Below are positions 37,101 to 49,100 of a stretch of DNA of 64,000 nucleotides, piece by piece. This DNA comes from Sitta carolinensis. Taxonomy: Eukaryota; Chordata; Aves; Passeriformes; Sittidae. A model generated the notes under the pieces. That model was given only the letters and a program-made list of their open reading frames with translations. It was not told the origin of the DNA and ran no database searches. Both the position numbers and the translations under genes were made by a program. The stretch covers positions 19,937,501 through 20,001,500 of the forward strand of contig CM063288.1 in assembly GCA_032173965.1 (NCBI GenBank), read 5' to 3'. Within the stretch, counting starts at the first letter, position 1. Each line of letters opens with the position of its first letter.

Positions 37101-40100
37101 TGCAAAGTGACTTGCTCATGCAAAGCAGATGGAAGAGCATGGTCATGTGGAAGGAGCAAGTGAAAACTAAGTCTGTGCTACTTTTGATTTGGTGTTGGAT
37201 GGGCTTGGGTGCATGCTGTGAAATGGTCAAGGTGAAAGAATGAGTTTGCTTTGTTTGTGATGATTAATTTTTTTGGGGGGTGTTACCTGATGATAATCTT
37301 TTCTCAAGGGGTGGCTGCTGCATGGCTTTCTCATCTGCTGCTGGAGGAGGAAAAAGTGCATGGGTTTGGATTTTAAATGGTGTTTTCTCTCTGATCCAAA
37401 CATCATTTGACAATAGGACAAAATGCAAAAGGGTGAATCCTCGTGGGGTACTTACATGGCTTTAAGCATTTGTTATTGCACTCGGCTTCAGTCTCAAATC
37501 TATTGGCATTACCTCCACAGCCACCATACCAACCCTGGCTGCAGAACTTGTGTTTGGAGTCAAAGAACCACACAATCTGATAGTCCTTGCACTGCATGCC
37601 CATATCAAAGTCCAGCAAGCAAGGGTCTGGCCAATCTGCATGGCAAAAGGTGCAAAGGTTAAGTGACTCTGAGAGGGTTAAAAGCTGAAAAAGCAGAGAG
37701 ATTGAAAAGAGAAAAAAAGGGAAAACAAAGCCTGGTTCAGCACTGGTTGCACTTCCCTCTTGTGTGTTTCATCTTGCTTTGCTGGATGCAAACCTTCCCC
37801 AGCCTCTAGCTTACCTCTTCTTGCTCTTGGTTTTGTCACAGATCCAAACCTCAAATCCTTGGAGCAACATAGTGGGAAACCCTTACTCCCCCCCACTGCT
37901 GCACTCAGGATTGAGCCCTCTCACAAATCCCCCCTTGGTTTTCAAAGCTCTTTGTCTTGGCAGTAACTTCTAGTCCTTAAGTGTGTTTATCTCTAAAACC
38001 GAGTTGCACCTGGTGTATATGAAGGCTCAATGAAGATTTAGACATATGTTCATTTCCTGCCCCAAAAAATGATAATTTAGGTCCAAATCCCAGAGCTTTT
38101 ATAAGCTATGCTGGCCCATCCATGCTATTTTACCTATATAAGGAGGGCAGAGCGTGGGTTTTCCTCCAAGGTCTCTCAGAAGATTTACACATGGGTGTCT
38201 CCCACGAGCTAGAAGAGGCTCAGCTAAACCCATCCCCAATTCCCTGCCCTCTTTAGAGCCTTTATCCTGTTGAAAACCTTTGGATTAGTGTTCTTGGGGA
38301 ATGTTGCCCCCCACACTGCTGGCTGCCATAAATCCTCAGGCAGAGGTGTTTGCTGCAGGTGGGTTGGCGAGAGGAGCTGAGGTGGAGAGGTCTGTGTGGA
38401 AGAGCAGAGCAAGCACACAGCACACCCATTTTCCTCAGAGCAGGAGAAGCCCACACACCTGGTTTCCCAAGGGCTGGTGCCAAGGGGTTAAACAAACACC
38501 AGGGTGTGCTTGTCACCTTGTCACAAGGCTTCTGAGGGGGTTGTCAGTGCCAGGGAGTGGGGGCCAAATGAGTGGGAGCACAGGGAAGGGAATGATGATG
38601 CTTCATGCAGGAAGGAGAAATGAGCTGGTCCAGCACAAGCCCTTGGCCCCTCCACTGCACAAAGCTCCAGGCATGAATGAGATCCATGCTCATGCCACTC
38701 AACACCAGCAGCCAGAGCTCAACAGCAGCTCCACAACTCCTGGCTGGACTGAGCCAGCAGCATTTCCCTGTGCTCTCAGACTGCTTTGGGAAGAAGATGA
38801 GCCACAGTGCAAGCAAAATGTTTAAAGGAAAACATGGGAGTGATGATTCAGGGATGAGTTTTGGATGACAGATCCGTTGCTGGTGTGCCTGCAGTGGCTG
38901 TGCTGCTTGATGAAGGCTGTGAGTGCCCTTCCAGGTCCTTGGAGGAGGGGTTGTGACACTGATGGTACCACTGAGTGTGACAGCACTGATGTGACGAGCT
39001 TGATGTGACCCAAAGTGACGAAATGAGGCAGACACCCCAGTGCAGCCAAGGATGCCACCAAGGACTTGCAGATCCTTTGCTGTTAGAGAGACTGTAAGAG
39101 CCCCCAGCCCAGCAATCCCCCCATGGCCCACACTCACCACTCTCAGGCCCTTCCAGTGGCTCCGTGTTGAGCATCATGTTGGCCAGGGACACCTGGGGCT
39201 GTGCTGGGGTCTCTGTGGAGAGGCAGAGAGTCAGTCAAGGGGGAGGGCAGCAGCAGCAGAACCCTCAGTGCAGTCATAAACAAATCCCTAGCCACAGCTC
39301 CAGCTCAGGGGCCAGGTCTGGATCACATATGAGAAATGTTTATTGGAGGCAGCTGATGGGATGAGTAATCCCCAACCGCCTGGCTGGGCCAGGATCGCTC
39401 TTCCTCAGGGCCCCATGTGACTGTTTTGGGTGGCCCCCACTCACCCCACAGCACTGACAGGGCAGGGGGTGATCATCAGGAGCTGGATGTGGCCTCTCTG
39501 AAGCCAGTTTAGCTTTGGTCTCCTGGCCTTAGAGATGGCAGAATAAAAACTGCATCCCCAGGGGAGCCAATCCATGATGGATCTGTGCTCTCTCATTTCC
39601 TCAAGGGCTCTCTTGGACCACATTTCTCCCTTCAGGCTTCATATTCCTCTAGGAGGTATGGAGATGATTGTCACAGGTGAAAAAAATTCCATGGGGCTGG
39701 AGGGCTGGAGGGGTGTGCAGCCACAGGAAGGGCTGGATTTGCTTTTCTTTAGTGAACGGTTTGGGTGTGGGTAATGGGGGACAATCCTTCTCAGTGTCCA
39801 GGTCACAGCTTGCCACCACTGCCTACTCAGTTTGTTCCCATTCAAGATTTAGTCTATGGGAAAAGCAGCTTCCCTGGGCATTGGGAGCTCCAATTCAGCA
39901 CATGCAAATGTTACTTCTACCCACTTGATGTCTTTTCTCAACATTTTTGTGGGCATGTTTATTGCTTGCGAAGGCAAGGGACTGGTCCAAACCCACTGAA
40001 GCCAGAGGAAAGGCTCTCCATGGGCACTGGAATTGTCTCAGAAGTGCCAGAGGAAGCCAGACACAGCACTGTCAGGACCAGCACAAACTTCCCACCACCA

Positions 40101-43100
40101 AGCCAAGTCACCTCTGTGCCAAGTGTATTAAAAGAAATTGGCTGTGTCTTAAACAGCAACTTTCGGCCATGCCAGAGTTTGGTGAGGTTCACATTAGATC
40201 TGCACACATGGAGTTTGGATCCCCAAGGGACTAAACCTTCCATTTCATCTCTTCTTTGTGGGTTTTTCTGGATAGTGTGGGAAGCAGATCAGCAGCTATG
40301 GAAATGGCTATCAGGGAAGCAGCTTTTCTTGCTTATTTTGAAATTAGGCTGGACTGAGTTTACCAGTCTGACTCATTATGAATTGCAGTAGTGCAGGCTG
40401 GACCCCCTCCAAGACCTTTTGCACCGATGTACAAACCCTCCAGCACATAATGAACCCACTCTTGGATTGCCTTTAATTATCCCACTTTCTGTGCAGATTT
40501 AACCCCACTGAAGTGTAACTCCTATTTTTCAAAAAACACATCTGCCACGTCTGCTGCTGATGCAGAGGATGGCAGACACGAGGTGCCACAATTTAGCACA
40601 GCCAGGGCTGGGATTGCTGGTACCACCTGATTCCTGATCCCTTACTATTTTTTCCCCTCCTGCTTTTTGCATCCACTTAATGAAAAACACCCCCATGTCC
40701 TGAAGAGTCACTCACTTGTGCTGAATGACCCTGTGTAGGTTACTTTGGGCTGGGATTTTTGGTGGCCGGTGACGACGACGACGTATTTCTGGCCGCTCCT
40801 GAGCCCTCGGAGCACGTGCTCAGTGCCAGTCAGGTTCTGCCTCTGCACGAGGGAGTGGTCCTGTGCCAAGGTGACAGTGACATCAAAGGTGTTGTGTGGC
40901 TCGGGGCTGGCCCAGCGCAGCCTGGCGCTGCTCTCAGTGATGTCGGTGATCTGGATGTCGTGGCTCTTTGCTGCAGGGGCACAATGGGAAGGGACACCAA
41001 GCAGTGAATGAAGAGGGAAAGATCTCAAGGAAAAAGTGCCTCAGTACTGAAGAATCTTCTACCCATGGCAAGTGCAGGCCAGGTTGATACTAGGCTGGCT
41101 CAAATGTCACTGCAGGGGAAGCTTTGTTTTCCATAGCTCAGATGATCCACCAAGTGATTTATTTAGCTTTAATAATTGGTTGCAATCTAGCAAATTAATG
41201 TTTGGGTTTTTTTTTTTTAAACAAGATTCTCACAGCTTGAAATTCCCAGTGCTTTCCCAACAACTGTAAATGTGCCCAGTCAGATCTTTCCTTTCTTTAG
41301 GGTGCGATGGATTCACTGAGCTGCTGAAGACCTTCAAGCCAAGCCTGCCTAAGAGTGAACATAAAATCACAGACCAGTTTGGGTCGGAAGGGACCTTCAA
41401 GACCATCTCATTCCAACCCCCTGCCATGGACAGGGACACTATTCCCTAGACCAGGTTGCTCCAACCTCCCTCCGACCTGGTGTTTAACACTTCCAGAGAT
41501 GATAACCTTAACAGGTCAAAGAAGTTACTAGGGAAAGGTTTTCCTGCTCTGACAAATCACTGGGTGAGACCTTTATAAACACTGCTTAAAGCACTGGTGG
41601 AGCAAGAAACACCCAGAAAAGTTTATTCCCCTCAAGCTGAGAAAAGCATTACCCTTGCAAAAGCTGATTGCTTTTACTTATTGCTTTTTATATATTATTT
41701 ATGCATGGACTTGCCATCAGTGACTGGATGAGCTTCCCTGTGCTTGGGCACATTCTTTGATCCTTGCACAGCTAATGCAGATCTGCCTGTATGTACCCCC
41801 TTGCAAAAATACCTGGGAAACCTCCTTGGTATGAAATGTGCTCACATGAAGGGGGCTTGGCACTCCCAAATAGGTCTCCACACTGACCCGTTGATGAACG
41901 AACTATTCATATCAGCTGAGAGTTCAAACAATGCCATTATATGAACCGCCATAAATAGCAAAACTTGGCCAAGGGGAAATGCTACGAGCAAATCATGGAA
42001 ACAAAGGTGCCACACTAGAAAAAAAAGACAAGTTCTCTGTAGCTGTGTGGATTGTTCCTGCTTGTGTTTTGCCTAGGGGCAGCCTGTCCCCCACCCATTT
42101 TTGCACAAAACCTTAATGCAAGTTGACAATGCCCCAGCACAGATTTCCAGATTTCCACCTAAACCCAACATTCGGCCTTTGGGTGACCCTTCCCACAGGA
42201 ACAATCCTCTCAGGGGACAAGAAGAGCCACAACCTGCTGTGGCTGAGCCTCGAGGGAGGCAGTGCCCATGCAGGGAGTGTTGTTCACATACCGCCGTGTC
42301 TCCTCCTGCCGCCGGCCACGGGGGCTGTGGCATTGGCGGTGGCCCGGCCGCCAGCTTTGGTGTGGCCACTGGCTGCTCCCTGGGCTGTGGCATTCCCCTG
42401 GGCCACAGAGCTGGCTGGGGTGGGCTCGGTGGCTCTGCCCTGGGCCGTGGTGCTGGCAGGAGTGGCTCCGGTGTGGGCACTGGCAGCTGGCTTGATGGTT
42501 GCACTGACCGTGGTGCTGGCGGGGAAGCTCCGGCTGATGGTGGCGTTGGGAGCGGCGAACCTGAGCAGAATTTTGGAAGTGGTGAAGAGCTGATGTAGAA
42601 ACCATCGGCAAGAACCCCCCTGAGGTCAAGAGGCTTTGCCAGCTTTAGATTTGCCCACAGTGAAGAGTGAAAAGTGCTTAGATCCAAGCAGTGAAAAGTG
42701 CTTGGGGCAACCTGGTCTAGTGGGAGGTGTCTCTGCCCATGGCAAGGGGTTGGAACAAGATGTTCTTTAAGGTTCCTTCCAGCCCAGACTGTTCTGTGGT
42801 TCTCTGAGAAGGGTGAATAAAGTAGACAGATCTGTAGCATGCCTGACTTCAAGGGGCTTGGCCTTCCTTCTAAAGCCAGGACAGCTCTGTGCCACCAGTG
42901 AGTTTGGGAGACACAAGCTTTCACTTCTCTTAAGAAAATATTAGCATGGATTAGCTGTGATAGATTCTGTATATCAGATAATCCAGGGCAGCCAAGCCTC
43001 TGAAAATAATGTTTGGGGTAGAAAGCCCCAAATTAATAGTAATTTCTGGAATTCCTGACCTACATGATCAAAGTCAGCATTTACCTAACTTCATATTTTT

Positions 43101-46100
43101 ATACATATATAAATAAGAAATTTACCCCAAATTTAAAATTATACATGACTTTTCTCTACAAGATATCTCTGTTGCTCTTTTGACACAGCACTGGGAGAAC
43201 CCATAAAATTAATTGAAATATCATTAGAATGATATTAATTAAAAGATAATCCTGATTTTTGAATGTGAAGTTGCTCTTTCTTTCCTTTTCCCCAAGGCAT
43301 TACTCACACTGCTTTCTGCCCGGTGAGCACAGGGTGCTGGCTCTGGACTTGCTGACCATTCTGGAGCCATTCACACTGTTTCCTTATCTCTGGAGACAGG
43401 TAGAAAGCAAATTCACCTGGAGACAGAGAGAGACATTAAATACTGGAGTTGAGGATGGTGGATACCCACCACCAACACATTACATTTATTTTTCCTTAAT
43501 TTAAAAAAGAAATAAAAAAAAATCAAAAACCTTTTCTTTTCTTGCTTGATGTTTGGTTACTGCAACATCCTAGGCTGAGAGATTTGTTATTCGAGTTTTG
43601 TTTGCCTGAGTCTACCACTTATAAAAACACAACTTGTAACAAGGCACTTCCAACCACACAGGTGATGTTATTTTTTCAAGAGTTAGAAGTTTCCAGGACT
43701 GCTGTAAGCAGTAAATGGGAAAAGCAAACTGAGATAACCTAAACATTTATATCCAGATGTTTGCTTCCTATTTAGTGCAAGACATTCCTGAATCTGTGGT
43801 ATATATCAGGCCACTAAACTGATTTTCAGGAATAAAAACTAGATTTTCTAAAAGAGGCCTACTTCTTATCCTTGCTGGCCAGGTGTGTTTAGGATCTGTG
43901 GCAGTTGGAGGTCCAGCTTGGGGTCTCTAAGCTGAGATGTAAATTTTCAAGGCACAGTCAGCACATCCCAAATACAGCAGCTTTATTTATCCCTGAGCAA
44001 AGAATCCTGTACATCTGGTCCTTAAATCTGCATACAGCAACTCCAGATCTCAGCCTGAGCCAGCCAAGGGCCTGCTGGACATGACATTTATGCTGAAGTT
44101 AGGAAGAAAGATCTGCTGGGTGTTCAAGGAACTCCAAGGAAGTGCTGCCTCAGCAGCACCTATGTGAGAGGCAAGCCAGGTGGGATGAGATCAGAATTCA
44201 CAGGTGAGCCCATGGAGACCAAGGCAAAGCACACTGAAGTGCAAACTCTACTTGGTGGATCAACATGGAAGGGGATGGGGAAGCCAAAATGAACAAAATC
44301 CAGTCATACTCAACTAGGTAAAGTATGAGCAGCCCAAATTGCACCGAACAGTACAAACTATAAAGAAAGAGACTAACTTCAGTGGCTCCTGCTGCTCAAA
44401 ACCTTTCTGAAAAACCCCTCTGAGGCCATGTGTTGCCCCTTTCATGACATCTGGGCTGCAGGATGTTACACTTACTTCTGATAAAAGATGGCAGCAGTGT
44501 CCCAAAACGCAGCAAGGGCTCCTCATGGAGCTCTCCTGGTTTATCTACCAGCTTGAAAAACACATCGTTTGGCTCGCTGGCAAGGCTGTAGATATTCTTG
44601 GCATTCACCTTCCTGCCAATGCCCAAGACAACAAAGAAGTACCCTTTGCATTTTGCACTGATGACAACCCTCTGCAAGTGCTCAAGCTCTTTTTTGTTCA
44701 TTTTTCCAGTCATCATCAGAACTATGACCTTTAGATCCCGAGGGCTCGGTGCGCTTTCAAAAACATGAGCGATTGTGTGTTCAATTGCACTTCCTAGGGC
44801 CCTCGTGCCATGCAGCTGGGTCATTTGGTTGTGGAGGTAATTAATGATCTTCTCTTTGGAGGCATAATCAGTCAGTGAGAACTCTGTTTTTACTGGCGGG
44901 AAGCTTGAGTTGGTTTCGTGTTCGTAAGGAGCTTGCTGGAGAACGGCCACTCTGGCATGGTGCTGGGATGCTTTTGGCTCTGAGCTGATTTCCAGGTTAG
45001 TTACAATGTGGGAAATGTACTTCTTCATTTCACTGAACTGCAGAGGGGTGGTGGACTCAGAGCTGTCCAGGATGAAGGCCATGTCTGTGTCCACATCTGT
45101 GGGGGCTGCCCTTCTGTCTCTGAACGCAGGCCTCTGGCCACTTCCACCACAGCGGGGATCAGGGTCACACACATCTGAGGAAGAAATGCAGTGGGTTTAA
45201 CCTGCAGGACCCAAACACAACCCTCCCTCATCACTGCAAACATCACATGAAATACCAGCAAGCCCTGGACATTCACTGGTCCATTGCTTGATACCAAAGT
45301 CATTTCATCCCACAACACATTCGGTTGTGTGTTAAGGATTTTTTCACATGTTCCTTTGTCCAAGGGGATCCCTGAAGCGCTCTGTCATAAGTGGCAGAAG
45401 GCCATCTTTTAGAGCACACAGCTATCAGTATTTGGGATGTAAAAGTGGGAACCAGACAAAAAACTCTACTCTTACAAAGTAGAGAACGCCCAGCAAACCT
45501 TGTTTGCAATGCCAATATTTTCTGCTCAACCCAAAAATCCCTTGCATTCATCGACAAAAGGGCTGACTCCCAAGTGGGCTTCCCTTATTACAAGTGACTG
45601 CTGCATGACCAGAAGGATTTGGAACTGTCTAGAGGAGAAACTGGATGCTTTACCCAAACAAATGTGACAAGTCAAAAGCCTCTGAATGGTTTGATTCAGC
45701 TGACCGCCACCAGTCGGAAGAACAATGGCGTGACCAACCGCTGTGTTGTTGATCTGGTGAGATGGAAACAGAAACACATGGAGTCAGTAATGTTGCCTTC
45801 TGTTGTTCTCAGCTCAGAGGAGGGGAGGGCAATCCACAACTCTGAGGGATTCTCTGCTCAGCACAGTGTTCTCTGTGGATCCCTTTTGGAGGAGCCTTGT
45901 GTGCCTGATGTCAGTTTAGAGGCATAAGTTCCAAGAAAAGTGACCACCTGAGCTAGTGCTCAGTGAGTTTTTCTGGAGATTTTTCATGGCTTTCAATCTC
46001 TGTCTGTCCACTCTCCCTCTGCCAACAAAGCTAATGTACTCCCACCTTCCCACTCTTTGCCTTTCTGTCAGACTCTTCTGTTTCATCTCACACCTGGCAC

Positions 46101-49100
46101 CCCGGAGCCATGGCTTGGGAAAAGTGACTCCTGAGAGTCTCACTAGCATTCCCCAGCACATGCTGTGGTGATTATGTGTTGTCTCTGAAAATAAACCTTG
46201 TGATTTATATTAATATAATAGAGTCAGTTCTCATAAACTGTAAGATAAACAAGAATCATGTTTACATTCCTTTATAAAAAGATATCACCTGACAGACTTC
46301 TCAAGTGACCAGTGAAGATGGAGAAGTAGTAACTTCTCTGTCTAATCTCTGATCACTGTCCAGAAATTTATATATACAAAATCAACAATAAATGAGAGAC
46401 TTCTTTTCTTCTTCTCTACCTAAACACCTGTTGTGTGTGTTACTGTGTGTTTCTATCTATGTCACAGTAACAATTATGGAATTAGGGTTTCTCTCCTGAT
46501 GGATGGATGAGTTTGGCCAGCAATACTCTCCTCCACATTTGAGAGGTCTGTGAAAGCCAAGCACCGTTTGTGGCAGTCAACACCATCAAACCAAACCAAG
46601 GGCATGAGGAGGAAATAAAGAAAGGGTGAAGGACTCCAACCTCTAGAGCTCTGGTGAGAACTGCATCCTGCCTGCTGGTGAGGAACACGGGCACAACCCC
46701 GGCATCGTAGAGCTTCAGCACAGCATCGTTGAGCTGCGGGGATGCCCTCGTGTCCCCGTTGCTGAAGAAGACAGCCACCTTCCTCATCAGGAACCCACTG
46801 CGGGCACGCTTGAAGGTGTTCCTGGCCACGAAGGACATGGCGGTCTCCAGGCTGCGTGGCTTCGTGGTCAGGGTGGCCTGGAAGTTTTGGATCTGCTGGA
46901 GGAGGCTGGATTTCTTCCTGGCATCAGCAAAGCGGATCTCGGTGGTGACCTCATTGTTGTAGGTGACCAGAGCCACCCGTGCCCCCCGGGGACAGTTGCT
47001 CTCGGCGATGGTCAAGTTGTTGACCACTCTGAGCACAGTTTGCTTCATCCTGTTGAAAACCTCCCTCACGACGCCTGAGGAGGTGTCAATAGCAAAGGCC
47101 AGCTCAGTTGGGAAGACAGGGCACTCCTTGGGACCTGTTGGGAATGTGCATCAGGAACAAGTCGTGCCTCAAACAGCTGGCAGCATTCAAGGACAGTGTC
47201 CTCAGCAGGGTAAATCATTCACATGTGGGGAGAGCAACAGTCGTGACATGCAGCCACCCTGGGGTTTAAAGGACTGAATGAGACTTACCATAGCAGCAAG
47301 CTGTGGGAAAGATGGAGAGAAAAAAAACAGCATGGTCAGTGCCATTCTTGTAAAATGATGATGGGCAAATAAGGGGAGAGAGAGTGGCTTAGCAAAGTAC
47401 TGAGGTACTCACGGCATTTGTCTTTGATGTTCCTCACCAGTGCACATTGCTTTAGGAAATAAAGAAACAGGGAGAAAGAGATATGTCACACAGCCAACCC
47501 AAGGGCGTTTCAAAACAAGAGAGAAATCATGCCACACTTACATCTCTGGATTCTCCTTTCTCGCCTTTAAGGCCCTGTTTCAAAGAATGAAGAGAGATTG
47601 AGTGCAAAGTGTATCTCCAGGGTGCCCCATGACACAGTAGGAGACAGTGATGGACTTATTTTTCAACCCCTGGCTCCCACAGGGACCATTACATGGAGTA
47701 AATCAGCAACACAATGAACACTTACAGATGTCCCAGGGTATCCAATCTCTCCTTTCTGACCAAGTGTCCCAGGTGCTCCTGCATTTCCCTAGAAAGAGAG
47801 AGCAGAGAAGTCCTCTCCATGAACATCTGCAGGAGGACTCCCAGGAGCACTTGGAGGAAAAGATGTGTCCATCTTTCAGGGCATTTATGCAGAAGGGAAA
47901 ATTTGTACCGAGGTACAACTTACTCTGCGGCCTCTGTTTCCTTTGGGGCCAGGGCCTCCAGCAACACCACGGTCACCAGGTCCACCCTAGGAGGGGAAAA
48001 CCACAAAGAGCAGCTCTAAACCTGCACAGGCCCATGGAAAACTGCTTGGAAAATAAATGCACAGCTCATGGGCAGCACCTACCTTTGGCCCTGCATAACC
48101 TACGAAGCCGCGTTCTCCCTGAAACAGCAGAAAGGTTAATTTGAGTATGTTCTAGAAAATGCCCTCATCCATCTGCACTGGAGATCTTGGCTGCTTCATA
48201 GTCCTTGTTGAGGAGGTGGGAATGCTGAGCATACACGTACCTTCCTGCCTTTAGGACCCGGGCCACCAATTCCATCTCGACCATCATCACCCTAAAATTG
48301 GAAAGCCAAAGTCATTCATATGCAAATGATATGTCATGAGCAACTTAAATCCCACAGGCCCAGCAGCACCAAGAGAAAGAACCCACTGAAGCCACAGGCC
48401 TTTGTGAAACTCTTAAATGGTCCTTAAAGTTCCTTAAGTGCCCTTAGAGGTGTGAGGGCATGGCCACACTCACCATCTCTCCTCGTGGGCCCGGCTGTCC
48501 ATTCGGACCTTTGACTCCAGGGTTTCCAGGTTCACCCTAAAAAGAGCAGCATCTGTCAGAGCATGTGCTGGAACTCCAGGCAGCTCTGAGCCTTCCCCAC
48601 CCCATCCACATTGGTTTCTACGCACAGAGCAGTCTGCAGCCCTCCTTGTGGCAGGAAGGCATGACTTGACCAACTCAACCTGAAACACTGCCAAGCGCGC
48701 ACTCTTTAGTGGGACCTTTGTGGATTTCAGGAAAGAGAAAACCTTCCCATATGGGCATTTTCTGAGAATCTGCTCAAGAAAGTTGCTTGGGAATCTCAGT
48801 TGCTCAGTTACTTTTACCTTTCTGTTCATGAGAATGAGACAATGAGCACAGAGATGCTTCTCTCCACACTGTGCAAGCCCAAGAGGTTCATCTCATATAT
48901 TTCTTTGAGCACATGCAAAATCCAGCAGCTTTTCAATGCAGCTTTAGTTTCTGTGCTCCTAAAGACATACCTTTCTTCCCAGGGGACCAATCCTGCCACG
49001 TTCTCCTGGGGGTCCTGGAGGTCCACTCCCAGCCTGGAATGGAAACAGGGAGAGGCATGTTGACAATGTTCAAGAAAACTCAGGTGCCAGGAACTAGGGA

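Noticed and set aside
42101..42598. 165-codon plus-strand Gly-rich frame opposite C3
   Set aside because: It is a shadow of the G+C-rich C3 exon and its flanks on the opposite strand.
42073..42924. 283-codon minus-strand frame rich in proline across C3
   Set aside because: It runs through flanking introns and a CR1 fragment. Exon phases and splice-site strength support a different frame for C3.
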